Shown here: one piece after another, positions 22,901-33,165 of the stretch | Layout of the letters: the number at the start of each line of letters is the position of its first letter | Numbering within the stretch: position 1 is the first letter of the stretch | Assembly: GCF_039555335.1 (NCBI RefSeq) | Contig: NC_092629.1 | Coordinates: 34,969,537 to 35,033,536 of the forward strand | From: Amphiura filiformis | Taxonomy: Eukaryota > Echinodermata > Ophiuroidea > Amphilepidida > Amphiuridae | DNA: 64,000 nucleotides | Reading direction: 5' to 3' | Notes under the pieces: model-generated | The model's input: the letters and a program-made list of their open reading frames with translations, nothing else | The model's database searches: none | What the model was told of the DNA's origin: nothing | Program-made: the position numbers and the translations under genes

Positions 22901-23599
22901 AGTGGCAGTTGAAACTCCAGTGATAACACGTTTGCAGTGCATGATGGGGCTTCCTTAAATCATCCTCTGGAGATTAACCCAGTGCAGCCGGCCATTGTCC
23001 TAAGAGGCCTCGAGGGCATTATAATACAATTATGTGGCCTCCTACCACGAAATGACCATAAAGTCGCAAGTTGGTACTTTTGTGACGCCCTGGCTGCTGC
23101 GTTGATGTCCTTTGTTTCTTACGCACCTGTTCAAGGTAGTAGTATGTCTGTATGCCCTTTGTGAATGGGGGAACAATGGGCCATTCTCGAAGGACATACT
23201 ACTAGCTTGTACAGGTGTGCGGCAAACAAAGAACATCAACTCATTCAACCAGGATGTCTCGAAACTACTAACTTGCGCCTTTACTGTTTACGCTCATTTT
23301 AGGGTAGCAGGTCACATAATCATATTGGTATTCCCCTGGACTGGTGTGTAACATAACAAAGGATTTCGGGAAAAACCCTTGTCTAATATAATTTACCTTT
23401 CTATATTTCAGGTGTGTACTTCGCCTGCTTGACATTCTGCCATATATGGTACGTTGTACCGTTCCTTCGAGGCTGGGTCATTGCACTTCATTACATCTCC
23501 AGACTATGGGCCATATGCATCAGAACTTTCTGCGATCCGTTCTTCGAATCGCTCGGCAAAATATTTTCTGGTTTTCGTATTTATATGAACAGGACGTGA
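7861..23599 (+). CDS. CAV1: Caveolin, five candidate coding exons
   Basis: Caveolins are palmitoylated hairpin membrane proteins that oligomerise with cholesterol to form caveolae at the plasma membrane. Joining 7861-7953, 8020-8100, 17692-17883, 18207-18357 and 23412-23599 gives a 234-residue protein. Visible landmarks are the signature FEEVFAEP (residues 125-132; vertebrate FEDVIAEP), a scaffolding-like stretch AGIWATSYVVFVNAKFWCYR (139-158), the hydrophobic hairpin (about 159-190) with the conserved proline in YVVP (189), and the C-terminal CDPFFESLGKIFS (213-225). Cysteines at 156, 164, 171, 178, 182, 208 and 213 are possible palmitoylation sites. AEP in the signature resembles Cav1/Cav3 more than Cav2. 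All introns are GT-AG and phases match (0,0,0,1). Human Cav1 has 178 residues, so the N-terminus is long. The last three exons are near certain. Exons 1-2 are inferred from phase and position, and the ATG at 17698 could start a shorter isoform. The symbol denotes the family, not proven orthology. Confidence 0.92.
8020..8100 (+). CDS. CAV1: Caveolin candidate exon 2
   Basis: 27 codons (from AWSRCTSAIS to RSTQDEM) follow a pyrimidine-rich acceptor (TTTCAACAG) and end at donor ATG/GTAAGA. The exon lies only 66 bp after exon 1 and keeps phase 0 at both ends, so it could be skipped without a frameshift. The sequence is polar and basic with no recognisable domain. A 9.6-kb intron separates it from the first exon with certain caveolin linkage. 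Confidence 0.5.
9153..9480 (+). pseudogene. Non-LTR retrotransposon endonuclease relic
   Basis: The frame from 9153 begins ETWLDNTVSD and continues GGGVAVYISDNIKYTRRHD before a TAA at about 9318. The ETWLD and GGGVAVYI motifs are typical of the apurinic-like endonuclease domain of CR1/L2/Jockey-type LINEs. Farther on, GPEFFDVLSEILDVLINDFN continues in another frame and also fits. Stops and a frame change show it is dead, and no reverse transcriptase remains here. Confidence 0.7.
9741..10586. repeat. Dispersed ATGATGCAGT element, copy 1
   Basis: A roughly 0.75-0.85-kb repeat found three times (also 32383-33165 and 62821-63491). All copies start CATGATGCAGTCATGTCTAC and end near AACGGACAGTAACTGCAGTA. 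The ends form a weak inverted repeat. Internal blocks around AAAAGTGCGACC are partly duplicated. There is no coding potential and no clear target duplication. Confidence 0.8.
11618..12798. mobile_element. 1.18-kb element with ~41-bp near-identical TIRs
   Basis: GGGAGTGTTCATAAATACTT and the following ~20 bases at the left reappear inverted at the right end. Several 'ggggggtcaaaaaagtttt' modules lie just inside each end. At about 12367 the interior contains an hAT-like end, CAGTAGCGTAGCCAGG, so other repeats are nested. No transposase is visible. Confidence 0.7.
14800..15407 (+). repeat. tRNA-derived SINE, interrupted by a MITE
   Basis: The head at 14806-14872 has an A-box-like TTAGCTCAATCATTAATGCG and a perfect B box, GGGTTCGAACCC. 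The body runs to a GCGCTTTTTT terminus. A partial inverted copy lies at 18515-18700, and a related body phrase (CTGATYCTGGTTRYGMTGGT) occurs at about 51390. Bases 15090-15334 are a later insertion. Confidence 0.75.
15090..15334. mobile_element. 245-bp MITE nested in the SINE
   Basis: The ends CATTAGGAAACGAATTTGGA and TCCAAATTCATTCTCTAATG form ~32-bp inverted repeats (about 29 of 32 match). The SINE copy at 18515-18700 shows the uninterrupted site (CAACCTGTAAAG), which fixes both edges. No target duplication is visible. Confidence 0.75.
15883..15941. repeat. 59-bp perfect palindrome (29-bp arms, 1-nt centre)
   Basis: Arms read GTCATAAAAATCAATTATAA onward and mirror exactly around ATCAAAATTTGAT. 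It is very AT-rich, would extrude as a cruciform and could be a tiny foldback element. Confidence 0.9.
17692..17883 (+). CDS. CAV1: Caveolin exon 3, N-terminal cytosolic region
   Basis: 64 codons after acceptor ACCTTCACCAG, ending at AGG/GTGAGT. The product is hydrophilic and rich in Q, S, D and E. It ends in DLLDRDPTSLNTHVR, which lines up with the DPKHLNDDVVK region preceding the caveolin signature in vertebrate Cav1. An internal ATG at 17698 (MAEEDSIEL) would be a sensible start for a roughly 174-residue protein, close to the vertebrate length. Confidence 0.88.
18207..18357 (+). CDS. CAV1: Caveolin exon 4: signature, scaffolding domain, start of membrane hairpin
   Basis: Starts after TTTTTTTCCAG in phase 0 and ends in phase 1 at TGG G/GTAAGT. 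It encodes FEEVFAEP, the HSFAGIW motif, the aromatic-rich scaffolding segment and FCGIPFALCWG, matching vertebrate LFGIPMALIWG. This is the most diagnostic caveolin exon in the window. Confidence 0.96.
18515..18700 (-). repeat. 5'-truncated SINE copy, inverted relative to 14800-15407
   Basis: The poly-A and GCGCAGTG stretch at 18516 onward is the reverse complement of the SINE 3' end near 15400. The match continues through GGTTGTCGCTGATCACTACG to TAGACATT. It lacks the 245-bp MITE and so preserves the empty site. It lies 160 bp after caveolin exon 4. Confidence 0.75.
20491..21051. mobile_element. 561-bp non-autonomous Transib/RAG-like element, copy A
   Basis: Flanked by a perfect 5-bp duplication, CGTGG (20486-20490 and 21052-21056). 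The ends are CACACTGACATCGCC and, inverted, CACAGTGACATCGCC (14 of 15 match). Ends beginning CAC with a 5-bp GC-rich duplication are the hallmark of the Transib/ProtoRAG superfamily; CACAGTG also equals the consensus heptamer of antigen-receptor recombination signals. No obvious nonamer follows and no transposase is encoded. It sits in caveolin intron 4. Confidence 0.7.
21212..21321. repeat. Inverted repeat with perfect 17-bp arms
   Basis: GACCTTTTCGGTAAATC at 21220-21236 and its exact reverse complement at 21297-21313, with weaker pairing beyond (TTTGAATG / CAATTGAAA). Probably a small MITE. Confidence 0.65.
23086..23255. repeat. Foldback element just upstream of caveolin exon 5
   Basis: CCTGGCTGCTGCGTTGATGT onward pairs with a right arm that reads, inverted, TCCTGGTTGAATGAGTTGAT. 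The arms are about 65 bp and imperfect around a short centre. It ends ~155 bp before the exon 5 acceptor. Confidence 0.65.
23412..23599 (+). CDS. CAV1: Caveolin exon 5: hairpin second half and C-terminus
   Basis: Begins after CTATATTTCAG and completes the split Gly codon. It encodes VYFACLTFCHIWYVVPFLRG, then an amphipathic tail with YISRLWAICIRTFCDPFFES and LGKIFSGFRIYMNRT, and stops at TGA 23597-23599. Human Cav1 has the equivalent [20 protein letters not shown] and GKIFSNVRINL. It ends a few residues before the human C-terminus. Confidence 0.96.
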
Positions 23600-23852
23600 G
23601 CTCAGTTGCGAAATGTAGTTTACTACAATGAATGAACAATGAATCAAGTTGAAGTAAATTATGAAACGGCATTTCGCAAACTCTCGAATGCAGAAGGATG
23701 TAACGTGTTGACTTTTGGGCATTACTGCATTCGTCTATATTGTCTGTGTGGACGGTGATATAGGCGATGCAAAGAACCATGTATATTATTATATAGCTGT
23801 ATGTGAATGGAATACTGGAACAAAGTATTCACAAGAGACGAGGGATGAGACG

Positions 23853-24049
23853 CACTAGGATCCACAACATGCTCATCTATCAGGGCACAGTTCTTTAACC
23901 CAATACAGTTGCACATTCATTGAATGACAATTGAACATTTGGGTACACAAACTCATACTCCGCAGCTTGAGGTCAAATTTTGCTCAATGGTTGTTTAATT
24001 GAGGTTATTGAACTATGGCATTGGGATGAGGCCATTGTGGTCCATAGTG
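23853..24049. mobile_element. CACTA-type MITE, copy 1
   Basis: 197 bp beginning CACTAGGATCCAC and ending (inverted) CACTATGGACCAC, flanked by a 3-bp ACG duplication (23850-23852, 24050-24052). CACTA ends with a 3-bp duplication fit the EnSpm/CACTA superfamily. A second complete copy lies at 53405-53602. Confidence 0.75.
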
Positions 24050-24163
24050 ACGTATAGGCATGGCATACTTATACACACACGATGTTCCGAGTCTGAATGA
24101 CTTATTTGTAGACAGTGCGAGATTCATATGTCCTATGCGTATAAGGTTCATCAGCACATACGG

Positions 24164-24169
24164 AATAAA
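24164..24169 (+). terminator. Candidate caveolin polyadenylation signal
   Basis: AATAAA about 565 bp after the caveolin stop codon is the first clean canonical hexamer I find downstream. If used, the 3' UTR would contain the CACTA-type MITE at 23853-24049. Confidence 0.35.
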
Positions 24170-24460
24170 TTGTAGTAGGCCCTATACGGTCATAACGCTT
24201 AAATTGAGCATTATGCTGAATTGAGTACATTTTACGCTACTATTGAATCACGCGCCCTTCACGCGCTGCAGTTTAATTATGATGTAGCTTAATTGTTTTC
24301 CCGGATTGTGGTGTAATAATGGGCCCGGATTGTGGTTGTTACATAGGCCCTATTGCACAGCTGTATCATACCGCTTTCAAACATGTGGCCCAAATGAGGT
24401 AATGGATTTGGAAGCTTAGTTTGTGTATACGCTGGCGAAGTTACGTAATAAATCGGATTA

Positions 24461-24701
24461 ACTACCATAGCAATAGGTGAAAACAATTTTGAACATATCG
24501 CGCTGCACTACAAGCAGGTTGAACTAATCACATGCGTATGTCTGCAATCATAGATTGAACACAACACTGGTCTTTTCAAAGATACTAATCTTACAGGTGC
24601 AAGTGATCAGCATGATATGGTTCAATGCAGAGGTACCGCGTGAAAGTATCAGTGCAGCGCGGTATATTCAAAAATTGTTTTCACCTATTGCTATGGTAGT
24701 T
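24461..24701. repeat. Foldback element with ~52-bp arms
   Basis: AACTACCATAGCAATAGGTG (left, from 24461) mirrors CACCTATTGCTATGGTAGTT (right, ending 24701). The arms continue through GAAAACAATTTT and GCGCTGCACT. The spacer is ~135 bp. Confidence 0.7.
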
Positions 24702-25451
24702 CCTGCCGAGAGCCATGCGAGGGACAGGAACAACAGTTGTACGGTACATTGGCGGCCATATGGAGGGGTATAATAAGTGTATACGGCAATATAGCTGCCA
24801 TATGGATAATTTCTGCATTCTATATTATACACATACGATGATCCGACACGTGGCAGCTATTAATTAAATATTGCAGACTTTTTCAATGAATCCAAACACG
24901 TACACTTCTGCTGAGACTTGGTGTATTATATAAGTATTGTGATAAAGTTCAGAATTGTGTTTACCATCAATTGTGATGGACTTGAACTTGAAAGTGCCAA
25001 AATTAATGGCGAAATTTATGGTGATTATTTAATTGGGCGACAATTAACTATCTATTCAACATTGCAAATTGTGAGAAAACAACCCACCGATAAAATTAAT
25101 GATCTTAATAATAGACGAATCCAACGAGCCAAGTCAGGGTCAGGATTTGGTCGGCCATATTTGGGTCCCCGCATGCACCAAACGGGTGTTGTGAGTGCCC
25201 AATTGGGTGGATTAAACCCGCTTAAAATTCGATGTTAGATTTTTTGTGTTGTAAACTGTCATCATTCTTTCTCAGTTGTCTACGTGTGACACGGGTGATA
25301 GAATGCAGTTTAAAATACCCTCCAAGGCCGCATCATTTCACATTTTAGGTGAGATAGAGCCGACGGGGACCCAGCTAATGACTGCCATTGAGGTGTAGGA
25401 ATGCGTGAAATTGGATTCGTCTATAGATTGATATGACTTATAATGATTGGC

Positions 25452-26010
25452 GTCAAAACGTCAAACTGCTTACGTAAAACGTGTGACAAACATTTAGCGA
25501 CGTCAACCATTTTGAAAAATGTTTTTTTTTGCTTACACAAACGTTTGACTTTTCGCTAAACGTTTGACAAAAGTATATCACAATTTCTTACGTCAAACGT
25601 GTGACGTGACAAACATTTAGCGACGACAACCATTTTGAAAAATGTTTTTATTTGCTTACACAGACGTTTTGACAAACATTTAGCGACGACAACCATTTTG
25701 AAAAATGTTTTTATTTGCTTACACAAACGTTTGACTTTTCGCAAAACGTTTGACGAAAGTATATCACAATTTCTTACGTCAAACGTGTGACGTGACAAAC
25801 ATTTAGCGACGACAACCATTTTGAAAAATGTTTTTATTGGCTTACACAGACGTTTGACTTTTCGCTAAACGTTTGGCGAAAGTATATCACAAAAACTCAC
25901 GTCAAACATGTTAAACGTGGGACAAACATTTAGCGACGTCAACCATTTTGAAAAATGTTTGTATTGGCTTACCCAGACGTTTGACTTTTCGCTAAACGTT
26001 TGGCGAAAGC
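25452..26010. repeat. ~124-bp tandem satellite, about 4.5 copies
   Basis: The phrase GCGACGACAACCATTTTG recurs near 25498, 25620, 25683, 25807 and 25932, giving spacings of about 122, 63, 124 and 125; one unit has lost about 61 bp. Each unit contains AAACGTTTGACTTTTCGC and its mirror AACGTTTG phrases. Confidence 0.85.
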
Positions 26011-26298
26011 TGTGGTGGTGAATAATTAACATTCCAAAAGAAAGAAATGAGCAATTTAAAATGGAAATAGTAGAAAGCTACTCTCGATTGTCACTGATCG
26101 TTCACTCCTGCCAAAGTGAAGACACCGGGCGAAGACGTGTCACGTATGGAAGGAAGTTTGAGGAACACTTAAGATGACCCTTGACATGAAAGTGAACGAT
26201 ACAAGATTTTTGCAGCATCCAGACCAAAGTCTACAGCCTTACATGTATGGATATACCGTAAGGTTTTTGCGCTGGTAATGTGACCAACGCTTTATGTA

Positions 26299-27631
26299 CA
26301 GTGTGGGCCAAAAACAACTTTACCCAATTTCAGAGGGTGGTTGCTCGAAATATAGAAGAGCTATTCATGATAATGTTACATATTCTAAATGTATATCTTT
26401 CTGAGAGTATGTGATGAAGAAATTGAAGCAAAAGAAGCTAAATTAACAAAATGGTGCTAGTTTTACGTCCGAGGGTCAAAAATCACTTTGTCCACACGTA
26501 ATTCAATGGGATTTGTCCGATTTCTAAGAGTAAGGCATACAATATGCGTTAGGCATACATGTAATTAGTAAACACTTTTGGCTTGTCTTTGAAAAGTGAT
26601 GATTGTTTTATATGCATGAAAGAAATGCAATCGATTTTAATCCCTCTTTACTTGATATATGTACTCGAACTTCACTGTCATTGACCAACAATTAGCATAA
26701 AAATTACACAATTACAAATGTTTCATCTGGCGCAAGTTTTGAATTTTAAATAGGTCTTCGTGCATTTTGAGACTGCGTGGCTTATTTCTAAATATGTTTG
26801 CAAGGTGTCAAGATAAGGCAATTCACAACACAAGAGATGACTTTTATGGCAGTTGTATACTTAAGAACAGAAAGCTTTTTGGCAGTGCAGCGTCAATTTC
26901 GGATTCGTTTCCCGAGCGTAAGAGTCCCGCCAAAACCTACCATAACTCGACACCGTCATGAACAACTTTCACAACCTCGGAAGTGTGATGGATAGATGCA
27001 AAGCACGGAGCGGACGTCCAAGAAGTGACCGTTCAGCTGCAAATATTGCAGCGGTTCAAAGGGAACTTGCAGCTAATTAACCCCAGAGTCAGTTGTCGAC
27101 GCAACATCAGACATCAGCCGGCCCAACATACCATGAACGCAAAAAGTGCAAACTTTCTTGTAGATAACATTTTACAAAAAATGACAAAAAACGAGGTCTG
27201 AGGTTACAATTGCTTTTGCGCATATTTGAAGAGAATCGTTTTTATATCTTTGCAGCATGAAAGCTGCATATCATGACGAAATATTGTAGCTTGAAATTTA
27301 AATTGTTTATGTTTATTTATTTAGTTGTGTTATATAAAATTGCTGAACAAATTTGTGCCTATACTGAGTGGTTCTCATTCTCTATCGAACTCGGTATTGC
27401 AAGTGATGCGACGCGACGGCTAGTAGGCCTTAGCGTGGACAAAGTTAATTTTGACCCTTTGATTTGAAACTAGCGTCACGTTCTTAATTTAATACATTTT
27501 TGGATAGTTTTTTCACCAAATACTCTTAAGAAGATGTTCTTTACGAATATGTGAGCACAATTTGAAACAGACTTTTCAATTTTGAGATATGAACCTTTGT
27601 AATTGGGTAAAGTTGTTTTTGGCCCACCCTG
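26299..27631. mobile_element. Mariner/Tc1-like element with ~200-bp imperfect TIRs
   Basis: Outer ends CAGTGTGGGCCAAAAACAAC and (inverted) CAGGGTGGGCCAAAAACAAC are flanked by TA on both sides. A second matching block (AGGGTCAAAAATCACTTTGT left; AGGGTCAAAATTAACTTTGT inverted right) about 180 bp inside shows that the repeat extends some 200 bp. The 1.33-kb interior holds only a broken N-terminal transposase segment. Confidence 0.85.
26812..27160 (+). pseudogene. Decayed transposase N-terminus (DUF4817-type helix-turn-helix)
   Basis: The frame reads FTTQEMTFMAVVYLRTESFL, then AVQRQFRIRFPSVRVPPKP, matching the helix-turn-helix segment at the start of many Tc1/mariner-related transposases (pattern ..EEMaFMveyLrtgSf..VQRrFrerFP). 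After a frameshift RSGRPRSDRSAANIAAVQRE follows, resembling the GRPR linker, then a stop. The catalytic DDE domain is absent. Confidence 0.75.
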
Positions 27632-28783
27632 TATTATGCTATATGTATTAAAGTACCTGTAAAAACTATATATATGTATTTGATTGTAATTAAAATATAT
27701 TATTATAATATATAACTGTACTCTGTGAGATTTGAAGGCTAAATAAAAATGTATAATGTCATGTCAAACTGTTGTAAGAATATTTGCAGTGAATTATTAA
27801 AAAAAATATTAATCATGTTATGAAAACCTTTTATACCCTTTATATAGCCCGACATTTAAACATTAAATGCCGAAAACGTTGTGTGTTTACTGGATAGAGG
27901 CTTACCATGACAGAATGATGATATAAGAACGACCATATTTTGCTTCTTCAAGGACAGGAAGGACATATCTCATTTATACAAATAAAAAGCTTGCCAATTA
28001 GTTGTCAGCAGTACACAAGTTCAGGAAAAATGTTGTATGTAAATGTCACTGCTCTAATTCGACAGGAAACGTCATACGGATTACCGTAGCTTGAGATTAT
28101 CAACTCATTAACGTGATTCAATATTTAGGGCATATGCTTATCTGAACCCCCCCGTGGGCGAAAGGATGGGGAGGAGGAAAGCAATTTTTGGCAGGGCAAA
28201 AAAAGGGGGAAGCAACTTTTGGCTGGCCGATGTGGGGGGGGGGGGGTAGGCAAGGTTATTGGCATGCCGATGGGGTGGAGTGCTACATATTTTGGCAGAC
28301 CAATTTGACTTTGCCCACGAAGAGACGATCCTTCATTCCATCTATAGTACGCACATGGAATGCAACTCCCGCCTCGCATTCCAGAAATTGAGAAATGGTT
28401 ACGGCGCCAACCCGTCAGCTGTGCCGTAAAACCTGTCAATGCCTTGATATATCTGGAAGTAAAAAATACACACCTGTTCCACTATGGTAACTACACTGCA
28501 AAACCTGCAGAACATGATGACAGGTTTAGGAACACATGCAGAACGCATGCTAGGTGTTCAAAATTAGAACACATTCTTGGTGTGTTCTTGATATTCGAGT
28601 GATTTGTCAGAACACGTTGACTCGATGGCTGACACTTCTAGAACACATCCAGAATGTATGATCGATGTGGTCTTGTAGAACACTATCAGAACAATACTAA
28701 GAACACACCAAGAACACACTTGAACACCTGCGTGTATTCTTTTTGCGTCCGATGTGTTCTGTAGTTGATAGCTGGTGATAATT

Positions 28784-28957
28784 GGCTATTCCATTTGAAA
28801 TCCACACTCCCCCTGTGGAAGATTTTGGAAATATCTTCCACAGAGGGAGTATGAATTTTAAATGGAATTAGCACATTAGGCAGCTCCATTTGAAACTCAT
28901 CCTCCCTCTGTGGAAGATTCAGGTTGAATGAAATTCAAATGGAACCAGCTGCCTACT
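28784..28957. mobile_element. Palindromic MITE, GGGCTATTCC family (shortened copy)
   Basis: Starts GGCTATTCCATTTGAAATCC and shows the alternating 'ctgtggaagat / atcttccacag' arms. The second half is truncated near CAAATGGAACCAGC. Confidence 0.6.
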
Positions 28958-29519
28958 GTGCTAAGGAACCGTTCACAAACACTTGTTGGGGGGGGGGGGC
29001 CGGGTGCAAAAAAAATCATTGCAAAAATTTTTCGCCCCCCCCCCCCCTTTACAGACCTCAAAAATTTCAGCCCCCCCCCCCCCCCTTTTGACATGAAAAT
29101 TATGGGTCAACCCCATAGAAAAGCATATAAACTCATTATTTTTCCAGGAAACTTTGTGATCATTTTTTCAGGCCCCTAAAAGAAAATGTGGTGAGACATA
29201 CTGTAATTTGCTCGATTCTGGTGCCGGTGTCTATAGAGCTCCTGCATTGATTTACATGGGTTATATTAAAATATTAAAATTGAAATATCTCAAGAACCGA
29301 ATACCGTATGACGCTGAAACAAACTTTGAAATAAAGTTTTTACATTTCTCTATCTGTTTTATGTCATTTTGGTGTTTGTCGGATTCGTGTGATTTCGCTA
29401 TCAACTGCAGCTAGCTCAAATTTAAATGCCCGTTGGTTGTCGTTTTTGTCTGCTGAACGAGATAAAGGACACAATACCACAAAAAGCTTACCAGAGACTT
29501 TACGTGCTAAATAGGGGTA

Positions 29520-29930
29520 GCTTATTGCCCCTTAATGACCTTAAATGAATTTTAAATTTTTTAACATGTTTAGAATGTCATAAGGATCATTGCGTTTAAA
29601 TTTCAGCTCAATCGGAGCATTTTGGAAAACTTGACCTTTGACCCCTTTATGACCCCTTAATGACCTTAAATGAATCTTAAAATTTTTCAACATGTTTAGA
29701 ATGTCATAAGGATCATCGCATTTAAATTTCAGCTCAATTGGAGCATTTTGAGAATCTTGACCTTTGACCCCTTTATGACCCCTTAATGACCTTAAATAAT
29801 TTTTTTAATGTTTTAAACATGTTTAGAATGTCATAAGGATCATTGCATTTAAATTTAAGCTCAATCGGAGCATTTTCGGTTAAAATGACATTTTTTGACC
29901 CCTGGATGACCTCCGACGTTTGGAAGTATT
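29520..29930. repeat. ~125-bp direct repeats (three copies)
   Basis: The phrase TTAGAATGTCATAAGGATCA recurs three times at ~125-bp spacing with CCCCTTAATGACCTTAAAT between. It lies at the left edge of the large array and is unrelated to its unit. Confidence 0.8.
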
Positions 29931-32024
29931 TTTATTATATTCTTTATGTCTTCCTCTTTCATATGACACCACTCATGGGGTCATACCTTCGTGGCATTTA
30001 GAGATATGTCCATTTCAGACCAAATGGTTAGTCAGTTAGTAAGCTAGTAAGTTAGTAAGCTAGTAAGCTAGTAAGTTAGCTAGTAACATTCACTCTTATA
30101 GGCTGATAGTGACCTGATACCATTTCATGGTTCAGCAAAAATCGGCATTCGGCCTATATGCCGCGCTATTTAAAAAAAGGGGAAAGGTAAAAATAGAGAA
30201 ACAGGCAGATGATAATCTCTGCTTTATAACTGCCGTTTTAAATTTTGGTCAGCTTCGTCATTTTTACATTTCTTTATAGCTCGTTCAATGCAGTTTTACC
30301 GTTTCGCGCCGTACTGAATCATCATCTACAACGCATGCTAGGCAATGTTTTTCTTTTTTTTCTTTTTTTAATATTATTATTTTTATTTTTTTGCTTGCTA
30401 TTTTCTGAAGATAGCAATTTTGGTCAGCTTCGTCATTTTAACATTTCTTTATAGCTTTGCATTCGGCCTAGTGCCGATTTTTATACTAAAAGAAAATATG
30501 GCGAGACATGCCGTAATTTGCTCGATTCTGGTGCCGGTGTCTATAGAGCTCCTGCATTGATTTACATGGGTAATATTAAAATTGAAATATCTCAAGAACC
30601 GAATACCGTATGACGCTGAAACAAACTTTGAAATAAAGCTTTTACATTTCTCTATCTGTTTTTGGTGTTTGTCGGATTCGTGTGATTTTGCTATCAACTG
30701 CAGATAGCTCAAATTTAAATGCTCGTTGGTTGTCGTTTTTGTCTGCTGAACGAGATAAAGGGTACATACCGCAAAAAAGCTTTCCAGAGACTTTACGTGC
30801 TAAATAGGGGTCGCGTTTTGGCCATAGGCCTAAGTCGAGTTACGTCCAACTTTGAAATATATATTTGATATCATCTTAACTAGAACAAAATTCTGCATAA
30901 CATTTCTGAAAATGACTACACATTTTAGGTCCGACTAATTTTTGAGAAAATTAGTGCTATTTAAAAAGGCCACATTTTCCCGTGTTTACATCCGACTGCT
31001 AACCGCGTTCTGACCTCGTTTGTTCATATCATGCGCACATAATCGTAAATATCACTCAAATTTTCGCATTTTCTTTTCAAATTTGTAGAGATCACATTCA
31101 CAAGTTCTAGTAAAACACGATTTTCAACCCTAAAATTGTTAATATTTTACCGATTTTCTAGAATTTTTATGCAAAGTTTGGTACTATAGGCGTGATAAAC
31201 CTTTACCGGAAACCGCTTCACTATAGGCGGATTTAGTGGTATATGAACCCTAAAGCCAGTGGCGTAACTCCTATGGGCTCTGGGGGGCCGCGCCCCCGGG
31301 CACCCGGGCTAAGGGGCACCCTGGCCAGGCCTGGATACACATGCATTTCGACACGAAAATACTTTGTTATAGGAACGAAGTGGACACCTTTACCTACCAT
31401 GGAGAGAATTAATCTTCATTTGGGTGCCCCCCTCAACACAAAATTTTCGCGCGCTTCGCGCGCAGTGCACCTTAACTTGTCATTTGAAAGACCGAAATTC
31501 AACTTGATTATACCAAATTAGTGGTATTTAAGCCTGACATTTCGCGCGCCCGCGCGCAATTGTTTTAGGAAGAAGAGGTATTTTGTACTCTTGCTCCCAG
31601 GCGCCACAACCTCTAGCTACGTCACTGCAGCTAGTGATACAAAAGTAAAGCCATTGGAGAAGATGAAAACATTTTTTGTTAACATGAAGTTCATTGAAAG
31701 ATAAAATTAATTTGATCGGAAACACTAACTTTTAAAAAGTTATTCGGTAGGTATATATGGCTTTCAATCAATGGCATAGCAAGCTTTCTTGATCGGGGGG
31801 GGGGGTAATATTTGAGGGCAAAAACGAAAGCAATTTTGCGCTTGCATAATTTTGACCCGGTTTTCAGAGGGAATTATACATATACCGGTTTTCTTAGAGA
31901 GAGTATGTACATTTAAGTCTTTGATCTTCCCAAAAAGGCTTTATTGAGACAATGTGCGGGCGTAGCGAGCAAAATGTTTGTATTTTACGCTATTTGGGCC
32001 CATGATCTGGGTGGAAAGGGCTTA

Positions 32025-32287
32025 TACTTTGATCAGCTCCTAATCGGCGGGCCTTATAACATCGCGGATTAATATCAAAATATTTTACTTTGAGAATTGT
32101 TTTGTCACACCTCTCCAGAAGCATCACAAATTACTAATGCAAGTCCTATACTTTATCTACTTTCTTTAACATTAACACACAAAATATAGGCCGGACAGGT
32201 CAAATAATGGCTCTCTTAACGTGGGTCTACTTTTGGCGTAGTAGTAAAAGCCTAACAAGTCCCGCCTATTACGAGCTGATCAAAGTA
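32025..32287. mobile_element. 263-bp TA-flanked MITE nested in the hAT element
   Basis: The ends TACTTTGATCAGCTCCTAAT and (inverted) TACTTTGATCAGCTCGTAAT form ~30-bp TIRs. TA lies on both sides (32023-32024, 32288-32289). Flanking sequence resumes the AGGGCTTTATTGGGACA-type hAT interior seen at about 11143-11165. Confidence 0.75.
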
Positions 32288-32382
32288 TAATAGGGACATT
32301 GTGCGAGCGAGCAGCGCGCAAATCTTTTGTATTTTGCATTATTTGGCCCATGGATGAATTTTGGTGGAAAACGGGCTTCTTG

Positions 32383-33165
32383 CATGATGCAGTCATGTCT
32401 ACAGTAGAATTCATCTCGACCTTTGCAGGACTTAAACCCCATTAAAAGCTATTAAACCTAAGATAACACTCATTGAAACAGCTCAACTGATTAAATCGGA
32501 TCTTCTCTGGTTGTGCACAAGTGTCTGTTTTACATGTGCGATATCGCAATAAAGCTGGTATTATAGCTTCAGTTGGGTAACCGATTATAAAGGAAACAAT
32601 GGTATGTGTACCTTTGTTCATGAAATGAGACAATGGCGTGCTTTTTGTAAACCAGCATTCTTGAAAATGAGCAACATAATGATTGTTGACTTAACACGGT
32701 TTGGAAATAATTTCTTCATATTTTTGGTGTTATCTGTCGTTTACATATCCTTCCTAAAACACAAAAGTGCGACCCTCTCCAAACACCTAAATTAGCTAAA
32801 AATTTAGGACATGTTACAAAACTATATTGTCTAGAATTTTAGAAGAGTACTTTTAATATTGGCCGGTTATTTTTCACACAGCGACGTTTTCTAGGCAATG
32901 TACTATTACCTATAACATTAACTAAAACACCAAAGTACGCATATTTCCAAACATCTAAATTAGCTAAAAATTTAGGACATGTTACAAAACTATATTTTCT
33001 AGAACTTTAGAAGAGTACTTTTAATATTGGCCGGTTATTTTTCACACAGCGACGTTAACTAGGCATATCCCCATACTTTTAACGTAGGCTATTTGTAGAG
33101 GTCACGCGTCAATGGGAAAGAGCACTGTGTATTGTGTATAGGAAAACGGACAGTAACTGCAGTAT
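32383..33165. repeat. Dispersed ATGATGCAGT element, copy 2 (nested)
   Basis: Same start and end as the 9741 copy. An internal block from CAAAGTGCG/CAAAGTACG through TTTCACACAGCGACGTT is duplicated in tandem (about 32760-32890 and 32930-33055). It lies inside the hAT insertion. Confidence 0.8.

Larger units (their letters stand above)
18358..23411 (+). other. Caveolin intron 4
   Basis: Besides listed elements it has a CT-rich low-complexity tract (about 19110-19380), a (CAA)n run near 20305-20330, GTTT microsatellites near 21570-21615, and an open frame at 22187-22426 without recognisable homology. No further exon is evident. Confidence 0.6.

Noticed and set aside
25452..26010. CRISPR-like regular repeats
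   Set aside because: Units are contiguous ~124-bp satellite copies with no unique spacers, in an animal genome.
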